From Dyadobacter linearis (GTDB taxonomy: Bacteria > Bacteroidota > Bacteroidia > Cytophagales > Spirosomataceae), in contig NZ_CAJRAU010000005.1 in NCBI RefSeq assembly GCF_907165045.1, positions 434,001-498,000 on the forward strand: a DNA stretch of 64,000 bases. The letters run 5' to 3'. The notes under the pieces are model-generated. The model searched no databases and had not been told where the DNA came from. It worked only from the letters and a program-made list of their open reading frames with translations. Numbering within the stretch: position 1 is the stretch's first letter; every line of letters begins with the position of its first letter. The position numbers and the translations under genes are program-made. This document shows, one piece after another, positions 45,350 through 53,683 of this stretch.

Positions 45350-46189
45350 ATGCTCCAACTCGTTGATTTCGTCATACGGAATCGTTTCTTTTTGGTTTTC
45401 GTACTGCTGGAAGTGCTCAGTGTGTGGCTTATTGTGCGCAGCAATACGTACTGGGGCGCCACTTATTTTAATACTTCCAATTACTACGTCGCTAAAACGC
45501 TTGCATTCTCCAACTCTGCCAGAGAATATACCAAGCTGGACGAAATGAATGCGGACCTGGCAAATGAGAATGCCAGGCTGCACGCATTGGTTACGACATT
45601 GAGCCAAAGAAAGCCCGTCGATTCTCCGGCAGGATACGTACCCGACTCTGCATTTGCTGCGAGGTTTACTTACACCGTCGCGAAGGTTGTCGATAATGAG
45701 ACGAACAAGCATAACAATGTACTGACGATCGATAAAGGTACCGCTCACGGAATTAAGCCAGGTATGGGGGTTATTTCGGCCACCGGCGTCGTGGGTAAGG
45801 TTCGGTTCTGCTCGGAGCAATATTCGGTTATTACCTCAATTTTGCATTCGCAGTTCATGGTATCGAGCAAGCTGGTGCGCAGTAAGGAAATAGGATATGC
45901 CAAATGGGCAGGAAAAGATCCTAACCTGATTGACATGATCGACGTTTCTAAATACACCAAGATATTCAGAGGCGACTCTGCGGTAACGTCAGATCAGAAC
46001 TCTGTCTTTCCTCCAGGTATTATGGTAGGCAGGGTCGAAACCGTAGCCGTGCATCCGAATCAGACGTTTTATAACATTGTATTGCGCCTTTCTACCGACT
46101 TCCGGAACCTCTCTTACGTTTATGTGGTACAAAATCAACAACTTGGGGAGCAGGAAAATTTGAAAACACGTACGATCGAAGTCCGATGA
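45350..46189 (+). CDS. mreC: Rod shape-determining protein MreC
   Basis: A 279-residue bitopic protein: a membrane helix near 12-28, a coiled coil (about 45-85, with ANENARLHALVTTL) and a beta-rich periplasmic domain (VLTIDKGTAHGIKPGMGVIS, FPPGIMVGRV). MreC links MreB to the periplasmic wall synthases. Its stop overlaps the mreD start (ATGA). Confidence 0.95.
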   Translation: MLQLVDFVIRNRFFLVFVLLEVLSVWLIVRSNTYWGATYFNTSNYYVAKTLAFSNSAREYTKLDEMNADLANENARLHALVTTLSQRKPVDSPAGYVPDSAFAARFTYTVAKVVDNETNKHNNVLTIDKGTAHGIKPGMGVISATGVVGKVRFCSEQYSVITSILHSQFMVSSKLVRSKEIGYAKWAGKDPNLIDMIDVSKYTKIFRGDSAVTSDQNSVFPPGIMVGRVETVAVHPNQTFYNIVLRLSTDFRNLSYVYVVQNQQLGEQENLKTRTIEVR

Positions 46190-46689
46190 GTTTAAGAGAA
46201 ACAATACAATATTCGCTGATGGTTCTGCTGTATCTGTTCCTGCAGATCTTCTTTATGCGCAATATGGTTTTGTTCAATTATGCCTTCTGCTTTATCTATA
46301 TTGCGGGCGTATTGCTGATGCCGCCTGACATTGACAGGATGTACCTGCTGCTCATAGCCTTTGCAATAGGTTTCACTGTGGATGTTTTCTCGAATACCTT
46401 TGGAATGCACGCTGCCGCCACCGTACTGATCGCTTACCTCCGTCCTTTCCTGATCCACTTCCAGATGAAGTCCAAAGGAGCAGAGCGCGCGGAGGTCGGA
46501 ATACGGACACAGGGTTTAGGCGCCTTTATTTCCTATATTTTCCCGCTGATCCTAATTCATCATTCGGTTCTGTTTTTTATGGAGATCAACCATTTTGGAA
46601 TGATCCTTTATACGCTGATCCGCATTGGTGCCAGCACCTTACTTACTACTCTCCTCGTCATATTACTGGAACTTTTTTCCAAACGTTAA
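46186..46689 (+). CDS. mreD: Rod shape-determining protein MreD
   Basis: A 167-residue membrane protein with about five hydrophobic segments, in the position and of the size of MreD. The four-base overlap with mreC supports the call. In many Bacteroidota pbp2 and rodA follow; here a sigma-factor gene follows instead after 215 bp. Confidence 0.85.
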   Translation: MSLRETIQYSLMVLLYLFLQIFFMRNMVLFNYAFCFIYIAGVLLMPPDIDRMYLLLIAFAIGFTVDVFSNTFGMHAAATVLIAYLRPFLIHFQMKSKGAERAEVGIRTQGLGAFISYIFPLILIHHSVLFFMEINHFGMILYTLIRIGASTLLTTLLVILLELFSKR

Positions 46690-46730
46690 TATGACATTTT
46701 GACGCAAGTCGATTTTTGGCTCGAAATTTG

Positions 46731-46742
46731 ATGTAGCTACAT
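46731..46742. repeat. 12-bp perfect palindrome
   Basis: ATGTAGCTACAT reads the same on both strands. It lies in the gap between mreD and the sigma-factor gene and could be a dimer-binding operator. A second inverted repeat (AGTGGCT at 46814, AGCCACT at 46838) lies closer to the sigma-factor gene. Confidence 0.45.
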
Positions 46743-46856
46743 TAATTAACGATGACTTAGATCGCATTGGGAACCGGTCAGATTTCCTCTCAATTGTAAT
46801 TTTATCGTGAAGGAGTGGCTGTTATATAGCTTCAACGAGCCACTTGTCAAAATTAA

Positions 46857-46888
46857 TTTGCACCGTTTGGAGCTGTTATTAATCTTTG
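46857..46888 (+). promoter_or_regulatory. Promoter-like site of the sigma-factor gene
   Basis: TTTG at 46857, a 19-nt spacer and TAATCTTTG (one base longer than TAnnTTTG) lie 16 bp before the ATG. Confidence 0.4.
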
Positions 46889-46904
46889 TAAATTCAGCAT
46901 TCCT

Positions 46905-47504
46905 ATGTCAGTTGCCATGTCAGAAACGCTCACGACTAATGAATACACGGATGATCTTCGTTATGAAGTATTTAACCGCGAGTTCATGCCTCATATAGAC
47001 TCCATGTACAACTTCGCCTTCCGCCTTACCATGGATGAAGACGATGCAAATGACTTGGTTCAGGACACATATTTAAAAGCATTTCGTTTTATTTCTTCTT
47101 TTGAACAGGGTACTAATGCAAAAGCCTGGTTATTTAGAATCCTGAAAAATAGCTTTATTAACGACTATCGTAAAAAGAGCAAAGAGCCTTCAAAAGTAGA
47201 TTATCAGGAAGTAGAAACAACTTACAATTCAGAAGAAGCGTCGGACACTACGTATACCGTGGACCTTCGTGCTGACGCGGTTCAGGAACTGATCGGAGAT
47301 GAGGTAGCAAATGCATTGAATGCACTTCCAGTAGACTTTCGGACTGTGATTATCCTGTGTGATATTGAAGGATTTACGTACGAAGAAATGGCGAAGATCC
47401 TGGACATTCCGATCGGTACTGTAAGGTCCAGACTGCACCGTGCGCGTAATCTTTTGAAAGAAAAATTGAAGAGTTATGCCAGCACAATGGGATACGATTC
47501 ATAG
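46905..47504 (+). CDS. ECF-type RNA polymerase sigma factor
   Basis: A 199-residue extracytoplasmic-function sigma factor. Region 2 (DANDLVQDTYLKAFRFISSFEQGTNAKAWLFRI) recognises the -10 element, and region 4 (YEEMAKILDIPIGTVRSRLHRAR) the -35. The long acidic linker between them is typical of SigH-like Bacteroidota members. The next gene encodes a likely anti-sigma factor. Its regulon is unknown. Confidence 0.92.
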   Translation: MSVAMSETLTTNEYTDDLRYEVFNREFMPHIDSMYNFAFRLTMDEDDANDLVQDTYLKAFRFISSFEQGTNAKAWLFRILKNSFINDYRKKSKEPSKVDYQEVETTYNSEEASDTTYTVDLRADAVQELIGDEVANALNALPVDFRTVIILCDIEGFTYEEMAKILDIPIGTVRSRLHRARNLLKEKLKSYASTMGYDS

Positions 47505-47586
47505 GTTGTGAAACTTTTTTTACAACCTATTCGGTTATAAGGTACAACTGAAACTTATTCCATTATTCCTTATTTCATTTTAGGTA

Positions 47587-47877
47587 ATGAATGCATCCCC
47601 TACGACGCCTTCTGTGACAGAAGCTGCGCAAGACAAAGTAATGAAGCACACGTGTGATCATCACGCTCAGTGTATGAAGGTAATCCAGGCTATTCTGGAT
47701 GATGAGGCGACGGACGCTGAGAAGGAACATTTTCGTGTCAATATGGATAAATGCATTCCCTGCATCGAATCTTACCGCCTGGAAAAATGCATCAAAGATT
47801 CACTTAATCAGAAAATTGCAAAAAAGCCCTGCCCCGAAAGTATCCTCAATACGATCCTATCTAAAATCAACAGTTAA
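47587..47877 (+). CDS. Probable anti-sigma factor
   Basis: A 96-residue soluble protein with eight histidine or cysteine residues arranged as HTCDHHAQC, EHFRVNMDKCIPC and KKPC. A His-x7-Cys-x2-Cys core resembles zinc-binding anti-sigma (ZAS) domains but with wider spacing. Its place 82 bp behind an ECF sigma gene and before gmk supports the role. Redox sensing through the cysteines is possible, not shown. Confidence 0.7.
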   Translation: MNASPTTPSVTEAAQDKVMKHTCDHHAQCMKVIQAILDDEATDAEKEHFRVNMDKCIPCIESYRLEKCIKDSLNQKIAKKPCPESILNTILSKINS

Positions 47878-47886
47878 TCTGTTCGT

Positions 47887-48456
47887 GTGAAAGGAAAGCT
47901 CATCATATTCTCTGCTCCTTCCGGTTCTGGAAAAACCACCATTGTCAGACACCTTTTAAGTACATTTAATAATCAGCTCGCATTCTCTGTCTCGGCTTGC
48001 ACGCGTGCAAAGCGGGACCACGAGATTGACGGTAAAGATTATTATTTTCTAACGCTCGCAGATTTCCGGCAAAAGATCGCCGACCAGGAATTTGCAGAGT
48101 GGGAAGAGGTATATGCCGGAAATTATTATGGTACCCTAAAATCCGAGATCCAGCGGCTTTGGGACGAAGGTAAGCACGTCGTTTTCGATGTTGACGTCAA
48201 AGGTGGATTGAAACTCAAAGAAGCTTACGGAGACAGCGCCCTAGGCGTGTTTGTAAAAGTAACTTCCGAAGCTGAGATCAAGCGCCGCCTTTCGAGACGA
48301 GGAACTGAAACCGAGGAAACGCTGGCTACCAGGTTAGCGAAAGTCCGCTACGAACAAAGTTTCGAGCACGAGTTCGACGTGGTACTGATTAACGATGAGC
48401 TGAATAATGCATTGGAAAGTGCAGAGATCCTGGTGAAGGATTTTCTGGAACTTTAA
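47887..48456 (+). CDS. gmk: Guanylate kinase
   Basis: A 189-residue enzyme phosphorylating GMP to GDP. The P-loop APSGSGKTT has K16. The GMP-binding SACTRAKRDHEIDGKDYYF and later the DVDVKGG segment follow the family. The start is GTG at 47887, nine bases after the anti-sigma stop. nadD follows after 12 bp, so gmk-nadD are probably co-transcribed. Confidence 0.96.
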   Translation: MKGKLIIFSAPSGSGKTTIVRHLLSTFNNQLAFSVSACTRAKRDHEIDGKDYYFLTLADFRQKIADQEFAEWEEVYAGNYYGTLKSEIQRLWDEGKHVVFDVDVKGGLKLKEAYGDSALGVFVKVTSEAEIKRRLSRRGTETEETLATRLAKVRYEQSFEHEFDVVLINDELNNALESAEILVKDFLEL

Positions 48457-48468
48457 ATTTCCCCCGCG

Positions 48469-49041
48469 ATGAAAATCGGACTTTTTTTTGGGTCTTTCAA
48501 TCCCATCCATATTGGACACCTGATTATCGCTAATACCATGCACGCGACTACGGATCTGGAACAGATCTGGTTCATTGTCAGTCCGCAAAATCCCTTTAAA
48601 AAGAACAACAGTCTGTTGCACGAGTTTGACCGTTTCGATCTTGTACAGCGTGCAATCTCTGACAATGCGGCATTTAAGGCGAGTGACGTGGAATTTCACA
48701 TGCCGAAGCCAAGCTACACGATTGATACGCTGATCCGGATCCAGGAGAAATTCCCTCAGCACGAATTCAAGCTGATTATGGGCGAGGACAATCTGGCTCA
48801 ATTTCCTAACTGGAAAAATTACGAGCAGATCCTGGAATATACGGGTCTGTATGTTTACAACCGGCCCAATTCAAAAAAACACATTTTTGGAAATCACCCG
48901 GCAGTAAGGTTCATCGAAGCGCCTCTGCTGGATATTTCGGCGACATTTATCCGAAATTCCCTAAAAAACGGAGTCTCTATCAAATACCTGGTTCCCGAAT
49001 CGGTGGAGCAGCTGATCAAAATCAAGAAATTTTATCTCTGA
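48469..49041 (+). CDS. nadD: Nicotinate-nucleotide adenylyltransferase
   Basis: A 190-residue enzyme that joins AMP to nicotinate mononucleotide in NAD+ synthesis. GSFNPIHIGH with the HxGH motif (H14, H17) and the C-terminal ISATFIRNSLKNG are diagnostic. It follows gmk directly. Confidence 0.96.
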   Translation: MKIGLFFGSFNPIHIGHLIIANTMHATTDLEQIWFIVSPQNPFKKNNSLLHEFDRFDLVQRAISDNAAFKASDVEFHMPKPSYTIDTLIRIQEKFPQHEFKLIMGEDNLAQFPNWKNYEQILEYTGLYVYNRPNSKKHIFGNHPAVRFIEAPLLDISATFIRNSLKNGVSIKYLVPESVEQLIKIKKFYL

Positions 49042-49042
49042 T

Positions 49043-49441
49043 CTAAAGTGGTCTTGTTTGATAAGTGATCTCTGAAAGTAATCCAACTGCATTGAATTTA
49101 AGAATCACTTTCTCCGCCTCCGATTTGGCCTTCATATCTTCACACTGAGGCCCTTTTTGTAAAAAATAGACGTAAAACTTCTGGTTTCGTTCTCCCAGCT
49201 GGTGAATATCAGGGCGGCCAAGCAGCTTGCCTATATCATCCGCAAACTTTCCTTTCAATTCTTTTTCAATAGACTTGAAATCTGCTTTCTGGGTCGAACG
49301 TGCGTTATTGCAGCCTCCCCGGTCAGCACGCCATTTTTTTAGATCCAAATTTCCTAATTTGTCCGGTGCCGAAGAACACGCTGCCAGAAAACCTATTAAT
49401 ATCCATGTATAAATCTTGGCCGGAAATCTCATTTTAAACAC
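49043..49441 (-). CDS. Small lipoprotein of unknown function
   Basis: A 132-residue lipoprotein with a lipobox (FLAAC) at about residue 22. The mature part contains WRADRGGCNNAR, a DDIGKLLGRPDIHQLGERNQKFYVYFLQ stretch and a second cysteine later. I do not recognise the family, although the LGRPD...KFYVYFL pattern recalls small beta-rich lipoproteins. ATG at 49432 is an equally good start. Confidence 0.7.
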   Translation of the reverse strand: MFKMRFPAKIYTWILIGFLAACSSAPDKLGNLDLKKWRADRGGCNNARSTQKADFKSIEKELKGKFADDIGKLLGRPDIHQLGERNQKFYVYFLQKGPQCEDMKAKSEAEKVILKFNAVGLLSEITYQTRPL

Positions 49442-49493
49442 TCCTTTCGTTAAGTTTAAATCTATCCGCGAAGCTACTTATACTTCTCCTGAC

Positions 49494-49922
49494 ATGAAAT
49501 TCATTTTGCTGTTTTTGATCCAGTTTTCATTTGTTCTGTCCGCAAATGCTCAACTGTCACAACCAATCGACGGAACCGACTGTGCGCGGCAGTTTTTTAT
49601 TGCATTGCAGGAAAAGGATATAAATGCATTGGAAGGCATTCTCACTGCCGACTTTACGGTTGTAAGCTTCAATGGACAAACGATCAACCGGCAGCAACTT
49701 ATTCAAACAGTGAACGATGGACTCCTCGTTGTAGAATCCGGCATGATATCGGGCATTAGTACAAGAAATTACCGCGATGTAGCGATTGTCACAGGATTGT
49801 GGAGTATCAGGGCGCGATTCAGAAATAACAGCTTTCAGGGCGATCTTTCATTTATGGCAGTATGCACCCGAAGCGGAGCCAAATGGCAGGTATCCGCAGT
49901 CCAGCTCACGCCGGTCCAATAA
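49494..49922 (+). CDS. Secreted DUF4440/NTF2-like protein
   Basis: A 142-residue protein with a signal peptide (about 1-19, ending SANA) and a cone-like NTF2 fold: DCARQFFIALQEKDINALEGILTADFTVV and a C-terminal WQVSAVQLTPV. Such domains bind or convert small molecules, but the ligand is not known. The frame extends upstream to 49416, across the start of the divergent lipoprotein gene; ATG at 49494 is the logical start. Confidence 0.8.
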   Translation: MKFILLFLIQFSFVLSANAQLSQPIDGTDCARQFFIALQEKDINALEGILTADFTVVSFNGQTINRQQLIQTVNDGLLVVESGMISGISTRNYRDVAIVTGLWSIRARFRNNSFQGDLSFMAVCTRSGAKWQVSAVQLTPVQ

Positions 49923-49938
49923 GTCCGCATAAACGAAA

Positions 49939-49963
49939 AAAAGGAGCCTATTGAGCTCCTTTT
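49939..49963. terminator. Bidirectional terminator between convergent genes
   Basis: AAAAGGAGC pairs with GCTCCTTTT across a seven-base loop, with A- and T-rich flanks. It serves both the DUF4440 and the AraC genes. Confidence 0.7.
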
Positions 49964-49983
49964 AAATTCATATTATGTAATTT

Positions 49984-50913
49984 CTATACGTTCATCAGCG
50001 ATTCACGACGGCGCATTTTGCCGGCCGGAATACCAAACATCATTTTGAAACGACGGCAGAAATAAGCGGTGTCTTTGTAACCTACATCTGAACCGATCGC
50101 GCGAATGCTTTTCTTGGAAGTACGCAGCAAATCAACCGCTTTTTCCATACGCTGGTATTCGATATAATCCTGTGGGTTGATCCCGGTCAGCATTTTAAAA
50201 TATTGACCAACATAATCCTCAGAAACATTTGCTACGTTGGCAAGTACCTTGTTGGAAAGATCTCCACCCAGATTGTCTTTAATATAAGCGAAAATGTCAA
50301 TCAGACGTGGATCCTTGAAATAAGTACTATTCGTAACCAGCTGCTCAACAAACAATTTGTTTTTCAGAATGTAACGAATGATCTCAATCACCACCTCTTC
50401 CGTTTTGATCTTGATAATGCGTCCCTTTCCAGGAGTATCGAGCATATCTTCTGTCAATATCTGGTTGATAGTCGCTGCAATCTGATCGTCTCTTTTGATC
50501 AAAAACGGAGGTACATCCAGGGAAGTGAAGAAGTTGACAGTATCAAAAACCTTTGCTTCGAAAGATATCAGTCCGAATGAGTTAGGTAGTTTTCCAATTA
50601 ATGCAGGATCGTGACCAGCGTCGATATAGTTATCACGGTTGGTCATAAACTCCTCGTTCGAAACCGTTTTCGCAGTCTGCGTATTTCCGTAAGTCACAGT
50701 CGCATGTTTTCCGCCTGGAATAAAAAGCATATCGCCTTCCTCCACACGCTGCGATTCTTCCGACCCGAAAGAAACTTCACCGTCGTACAAAATCGTAAGC
50801 GAGTTCTGGACGTCGTAGAAATTTTTAATCGTAATAGGTTGCAAAATCCGTATATGACGGGCTTTCACGAATTTCACCCCTAAAGATTCAATAATCTTAT
50901 TATAATCTTCCAT
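49984..50913 (-). CDS. AraC-family transcriptional regulator
   Basis: A 309-residue regulator. A cupin-like N-terminal part (YDGEVSFG..., EGDMLFIPGGKHATV) may bind a small effector. Two helix-turn-helix units form the C-terminal domain: NVSEDYVGQYFKMLTG and IGSDVGYKDTAYFCRRFKMMFG. The upstream region holds 18-bp direct repeats that may be its own operator. Its target genes are unknown. Confidence 0.92.
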   Translation of the reverse strand: MEDYNKIIESLGVKFVKARHIRILQPITIKNFYDVQNSLTILYDGEVSFGSEESQRVEEGDMLFIPGGKHATVTYGNTQTAKTVSNEEFMTNRDNYIDAGHDPALIGKLPNSFGLISFEAKVFDTVNFFTSLDVPPFLIKRDDQIAATINQILTEDMLDTPGKGRIIKIKTEEVVIEIIRYILKNKLFVEQLVTNSTYFKDPRLIDIFAYIKDNLGGDLSNKVLANVANVSEDYVGQYFKMLTGINPQDYIEYQRMEKAVDLLRTSKKSIRAIGSDVGYKDTAYFCRRFKMMFGIPAGKMRRRESLMNV

Positions 50914-50956
50914 ACCTGATATGTTTAAGGGTCCTTTTGACCGTAACTTTCAATTT

Positions 50957-50992
50957 TTGTACAAATCTAATAAATTGTACAAAACTAATACA
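50957..50992 (-). promoter_or_regulatory. Tandem 18-bp direct repeat and promoter of the AraC-type gene
   Basis: Two adjacent 18-bp units (50957-50974 and 50975-50992) agree at 16 positions and share the palindromic core TTGTACAA. On the minus strand each carries a -7-type box (TAGATTTG and TAGTTTTG). For the second, TTTG lies 17 nt upstream at 51005-51008. AraC proteins commonly bind direct repeats. Confidence 0.5.
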
Positions 50993-51085
50993 AGTATAGA
51001 TTGACAAAAATTCAAAAAAAATGATATTTTGATATCATTTAAATCCAAGATTCAGAATAAAATGGATTCGATCTTCTGAAATCAA

Positions 51086-52225
51086 CTATTTAAGTAGCTC
51101 CCTGGCTATTACGAGTTTTTGTATTTCAGAGGTACCCTCATAAATCTGCGTAATTTTCGCGTCGCGCATGTGCCGCTCGACGTGATATTCTTTTACGTAT
51201 CCATAGCCGCCGTGTACCTGCACAGCCTCGGTAGTGACCCACATTGCAACATCGGATGCAAATAATTTAGCCATCGCCGCAGCTTGTACGTAATCTTTTC
51301 CCTCGTCTTTCATACGGGCTGATTTATAGACAAGTAACCGCGCCGCCTCTATTTTTGTCGCCATTTCCGACAGCTTAAACTGAATAGCCTGGTGATCGCT
51401 GATCGGCTTGCCGAAAGTTTTCCGCTCTTTGGAATATTTCAAGGAAAGCTCAAATGCGCCGGCGGCGATTCCCAGCGCCTGGGCCGCAATACCGATCCTG
51501 CCCCCGTTCAATACATTCATCGCAAACTTGAACCCGAATCCGTCGTCCCCTATTCTGTTCTCCTTCGGAACCTTTACATCAGAGAACATCAAAGTATGTG
51601 TATCCGAAGCACGAATGCCCATTTTGTCTTCTTTTTTACCGACCTCAAAACCTTCCACACCCTTCTCCACCAAAAACGCATTGATCCCTTTGTGCCTTTT
51701 CTCAGGGTCTGTCTGAGCGATTACGACGCAAACGTTTGAAGTATTTCCATTTGTTATCCAGTTCTTGGTCCCGTTCAGCAGATAATAACCGCCCCGATCG
51801 ACAGCCGTGGTGTGCTGGGAAGTAGCATCAGAACCGGCCTCAGGCTCCGATAAACAGAACGCGCCGATCATTTCGCCCGTGGCAAGTTTCGTCAGGTATT
51901 TTTGTTTGAGCTCCTGCGATCCATATTTTTCAATTCCCCAGCATACCAGCGAATTATTTACCGACATGATCACACCGGCCGACGCATCGATCTTGGAAAT
52001 TTCCTCCATAGCCAGTACGTAAGAGAGCGTATCCATTCCGCTGCCGTTGTACTCCGGCGAAACCATCATTCCCAGAAACCCCAGTTCGCCCATTTTTTTG
52101 AGTAGCACAGGATCAAATTTCTGGGCGTTATCCCGCTCAATCACTTCCGGCAACAATTCGTTTTGTGCAAAATAGCGGGCAGCGTCGCGAACCGCCAGGT
52201 GCTCTTCGCTCAGGTTGAAATCCAT
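51086..52225 (-). CDS. Acyl-CoA dehydrogenase
   Basis: A 379-residue flavoprotein oxidising acyl-CoA to trans-2-enoyl-CoA in beta-oxidation. FCLSEPEAGSDA and WITNG bind FAD. The likely catalytic glutamate is in IYEGTSEIQ near the C-terminus, the place used by short- and medium-chain enzymes. ATG at 52225 matches the family start (MDFNLSEEHLAVRDAARYFAQ) better than 52252. A palindrome overlaps its promoter. Confidence 0.94.
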   Translation of the reverse strand: MDFNLSEEHLAVRDAARYFAQNELLPEVIERDNAQKFDPVLLKKMGELGFLGMMVSPEYNGSGMDTLSYVLAMEEISKIDASAGVIMSVNNSLVCWGIEKYGSQELKQKYLTKLATGEMIGAFCLSEPEAGSDATSQHTTAVDRGGYYLLNGTKNWITNGNTSNVCVVIAQTDPEKRHKGINAFLVEKGVEGFEVGKKEDKMGIRASDTHTLMFSDVKVPKENRIGDDGFGFKFAMNVLNGGRIGIAAQALGIAAGAFELSLKYSKERKTFGKPISDHQAIQFKLSEMATKIEAARLLVYKSARMKDEGKDYVQAAAMAKLFASDVAMWVTTEAVQVHGGYGYVKEYHVERHMRDAKITQIYEGTSEIQKLVIARELLK

Positions 52226-52284
52226 TCCATTTAATTGTCCGCTAAACGCCATACTGTACGGTGGTTACAAAATATGATCTTTAT

Positions 52285-52321
52285 CAAAAATAGATTTTTG
52301 CCTTATAGTATGCAAGCATAC
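52285..52321 (-). promoter_or_regulatory. Promoter and palindrome before the acyl-CoA dehydrogenase gene
   Basis: On the minus strand CTTG, a 20-nt spacer and TATTTTTG fit the promoter consensus. GTATGC-AA-GCATAC (52308-52321), a perfect inverted repeat, covers the -33 box; it is a candidate operator. Confidence 0.45.
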
Positions 52322-52379
52322 CTTTTTCCCTTTACATTAAAACTTTACTATTAGCTACTCATTATCAGGAAACTTGTTT

Positions 52380-52387
52380 TAAGTTTG
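52380..52387 (+). promoter_or_regulatory. -7-type box of the tandem membrane-protein genes
   Basis: TAAGTTTG fits TAnnTTTG, 24 bp before the first membrane-protein ATG. No good -33 box is seen. Confidence 0.4.
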
Positions 52388-52411
52388 CGCCTTGATTTCG
52401 ACAGATTTTAG

Positions 52412-53683
52412 ATGCCTGTTCTTACCGTTTTTTACATTAAGCTCCTCATTAATCTGGGGTTGACACTGGGAATCATCTGGACAATTACCCGGTCCGATCT
52501 CTTTTCCCGCTGGCAGTCAGGCAATGATAAGCTGGTCTTTGGCCTTAGTTTTCTCCTCTTTCGCTTCGTACCCTGGATCGGCATTTTCCTGATAGTTAAC
52601 GAAGAGCCGAGGGGCGATATTCCTTTCTTTTTCTATAAAGCAGTCGCTGCAAAAGCCGGTGGTTTCGTGTACCGTGACTTCTGGTCCTACCACGCTCCGT
52701 TGTATGCATATATTATAAGTATTCCCGTTTGGCTGTGGCACAACGCGCGCGCGATCGTTCTATTTATGGTTTTGATGGAAGCCGGCATTCTGTGGCTCAC
52801 TTATCAGACCTATAAAAGCCGCTCGCCCCGTGCATTGCAGCTGGCTATCATCTATTTTCTGCTGCCCGCGGGTTTTATGTATATTCTCGTGGATGGGCAA
52901 GAAGAAGTATGGTTCTGGGGCGCTGCGCTGGTGATGTGGCGGTATACTTTAAAACAGACCGTGAATTACGAGATCGGCCTGGGAATCCTTTATGCGATCG
53001 CATTGCTGACTATTAAAGTGACATTTATACTATTGCTTCCTGCGGTTTTGGTTTTAGTTAAAAAACCTGTAAAAATGCTGATCGTTATGGCGGCGATTGG
53101 TCTGCCAGCTGTCGGTTTTCTGTACTGGCAAATCGGCGATCTGTTTCTGATGCCGATCAGGCACACCGAGCAATTAATGACGCCAAATCTATTCTCGGTT
53201 GGCCGCCCATTTATCGAGTTTTTTGTTAAGATCGATGCAAAGAATTCGGGACTGCTCAACTGGTTTGGGCTGCTGTTTACTGTATTTGTACCCGTTTTCA
53301 TGGCTTTTAAATCGCGCCACAAACACATTAATCAGGTATTACCGAGCATATTTATCGCTTGCTTTGTATGTATGATGGTATTCCAGGCCAGCGCAATGGG
53401 CGCTTATGTGATCGCCTATTTAATGGCGGTGATATTTGAGATCATTGATATCCGCAAAACAGTCCACGTTGTTGTACTCTTGGCACTCAACTGGCTCACT
53501 GTCGTTCAGCCTTTTGTTTGGGTTTATATTAAACAGCCCGCTTATACGTCACTCGGCATGTTCGGCGACATTTCATTCTTGTTTGAATACATCCTGGAAA
53601 TACTGAATGTGCTTTGCTTCCTCTGGATACTCCGGGAAACTTACCGCAAGATCGCACCTTCCGAAAACCCCGTATTGGCATGA
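52412..53683 (+). CDS. Polytopic membrane protein, GT-C-like, first of a tandem pair
   Basis: A 423-residue protein with about ten or eleven hydrophobic segments. The first large loop contains EEPRGDIPFF and GGFVYRDFWSYHAPLY. This loop resembles the acidic first loop of GT-C glycosyltransferases, so sugar transfer from a lipid carrier is one possibility. It is a paralogue of the next gene (shared VYRDFWS...PLY and DGQEEVW/GAQEDVW segments). The two genes overlap by four bases. Confidence 0.72.
   Translation: MPVLTVFYIKLLINLGLTLGIIWTITRSDLFSRWQSGNDKLVFGLSFLLFRFVPWIGIFLIVNEEPRGDIPFFFYKAVAAKAGGFVYRDFWSYHAPLYAYIISIPVWLWHNARAIVLFMVLMEAGILWLTYQTYKSRSPRALQLAIIYFLLPAGFMYILVDGQEEVWFWGAALVMWRYTLKQTVNYEIGLGILYAIALLTIKVTFILLLPAVLVLVKKPVKMLIVMAAIGLPAVGFLYWQIGDLFLMPIRHTEQLMTPNLFSVGRPFIEFFVKIDAKNSGLLNWFGLLFTVFVPVFMAFKSRHKHINQVLPSIFIACFVCMMVFQASAMGAYVIAYLMAVIFEIIDIRKTVHVVVLLALNWLTVVQPFVWVYIKQPAYTSLGMFGDISFLFEYILEILNVLCFLWILRETYRKIAPSENPVLA

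Noticed and set aside
45275..45820. 181-codon open frame opposite mreB/mreC
   Set aside because: It crosses two real genes on the other strand with no recognisable motifs.
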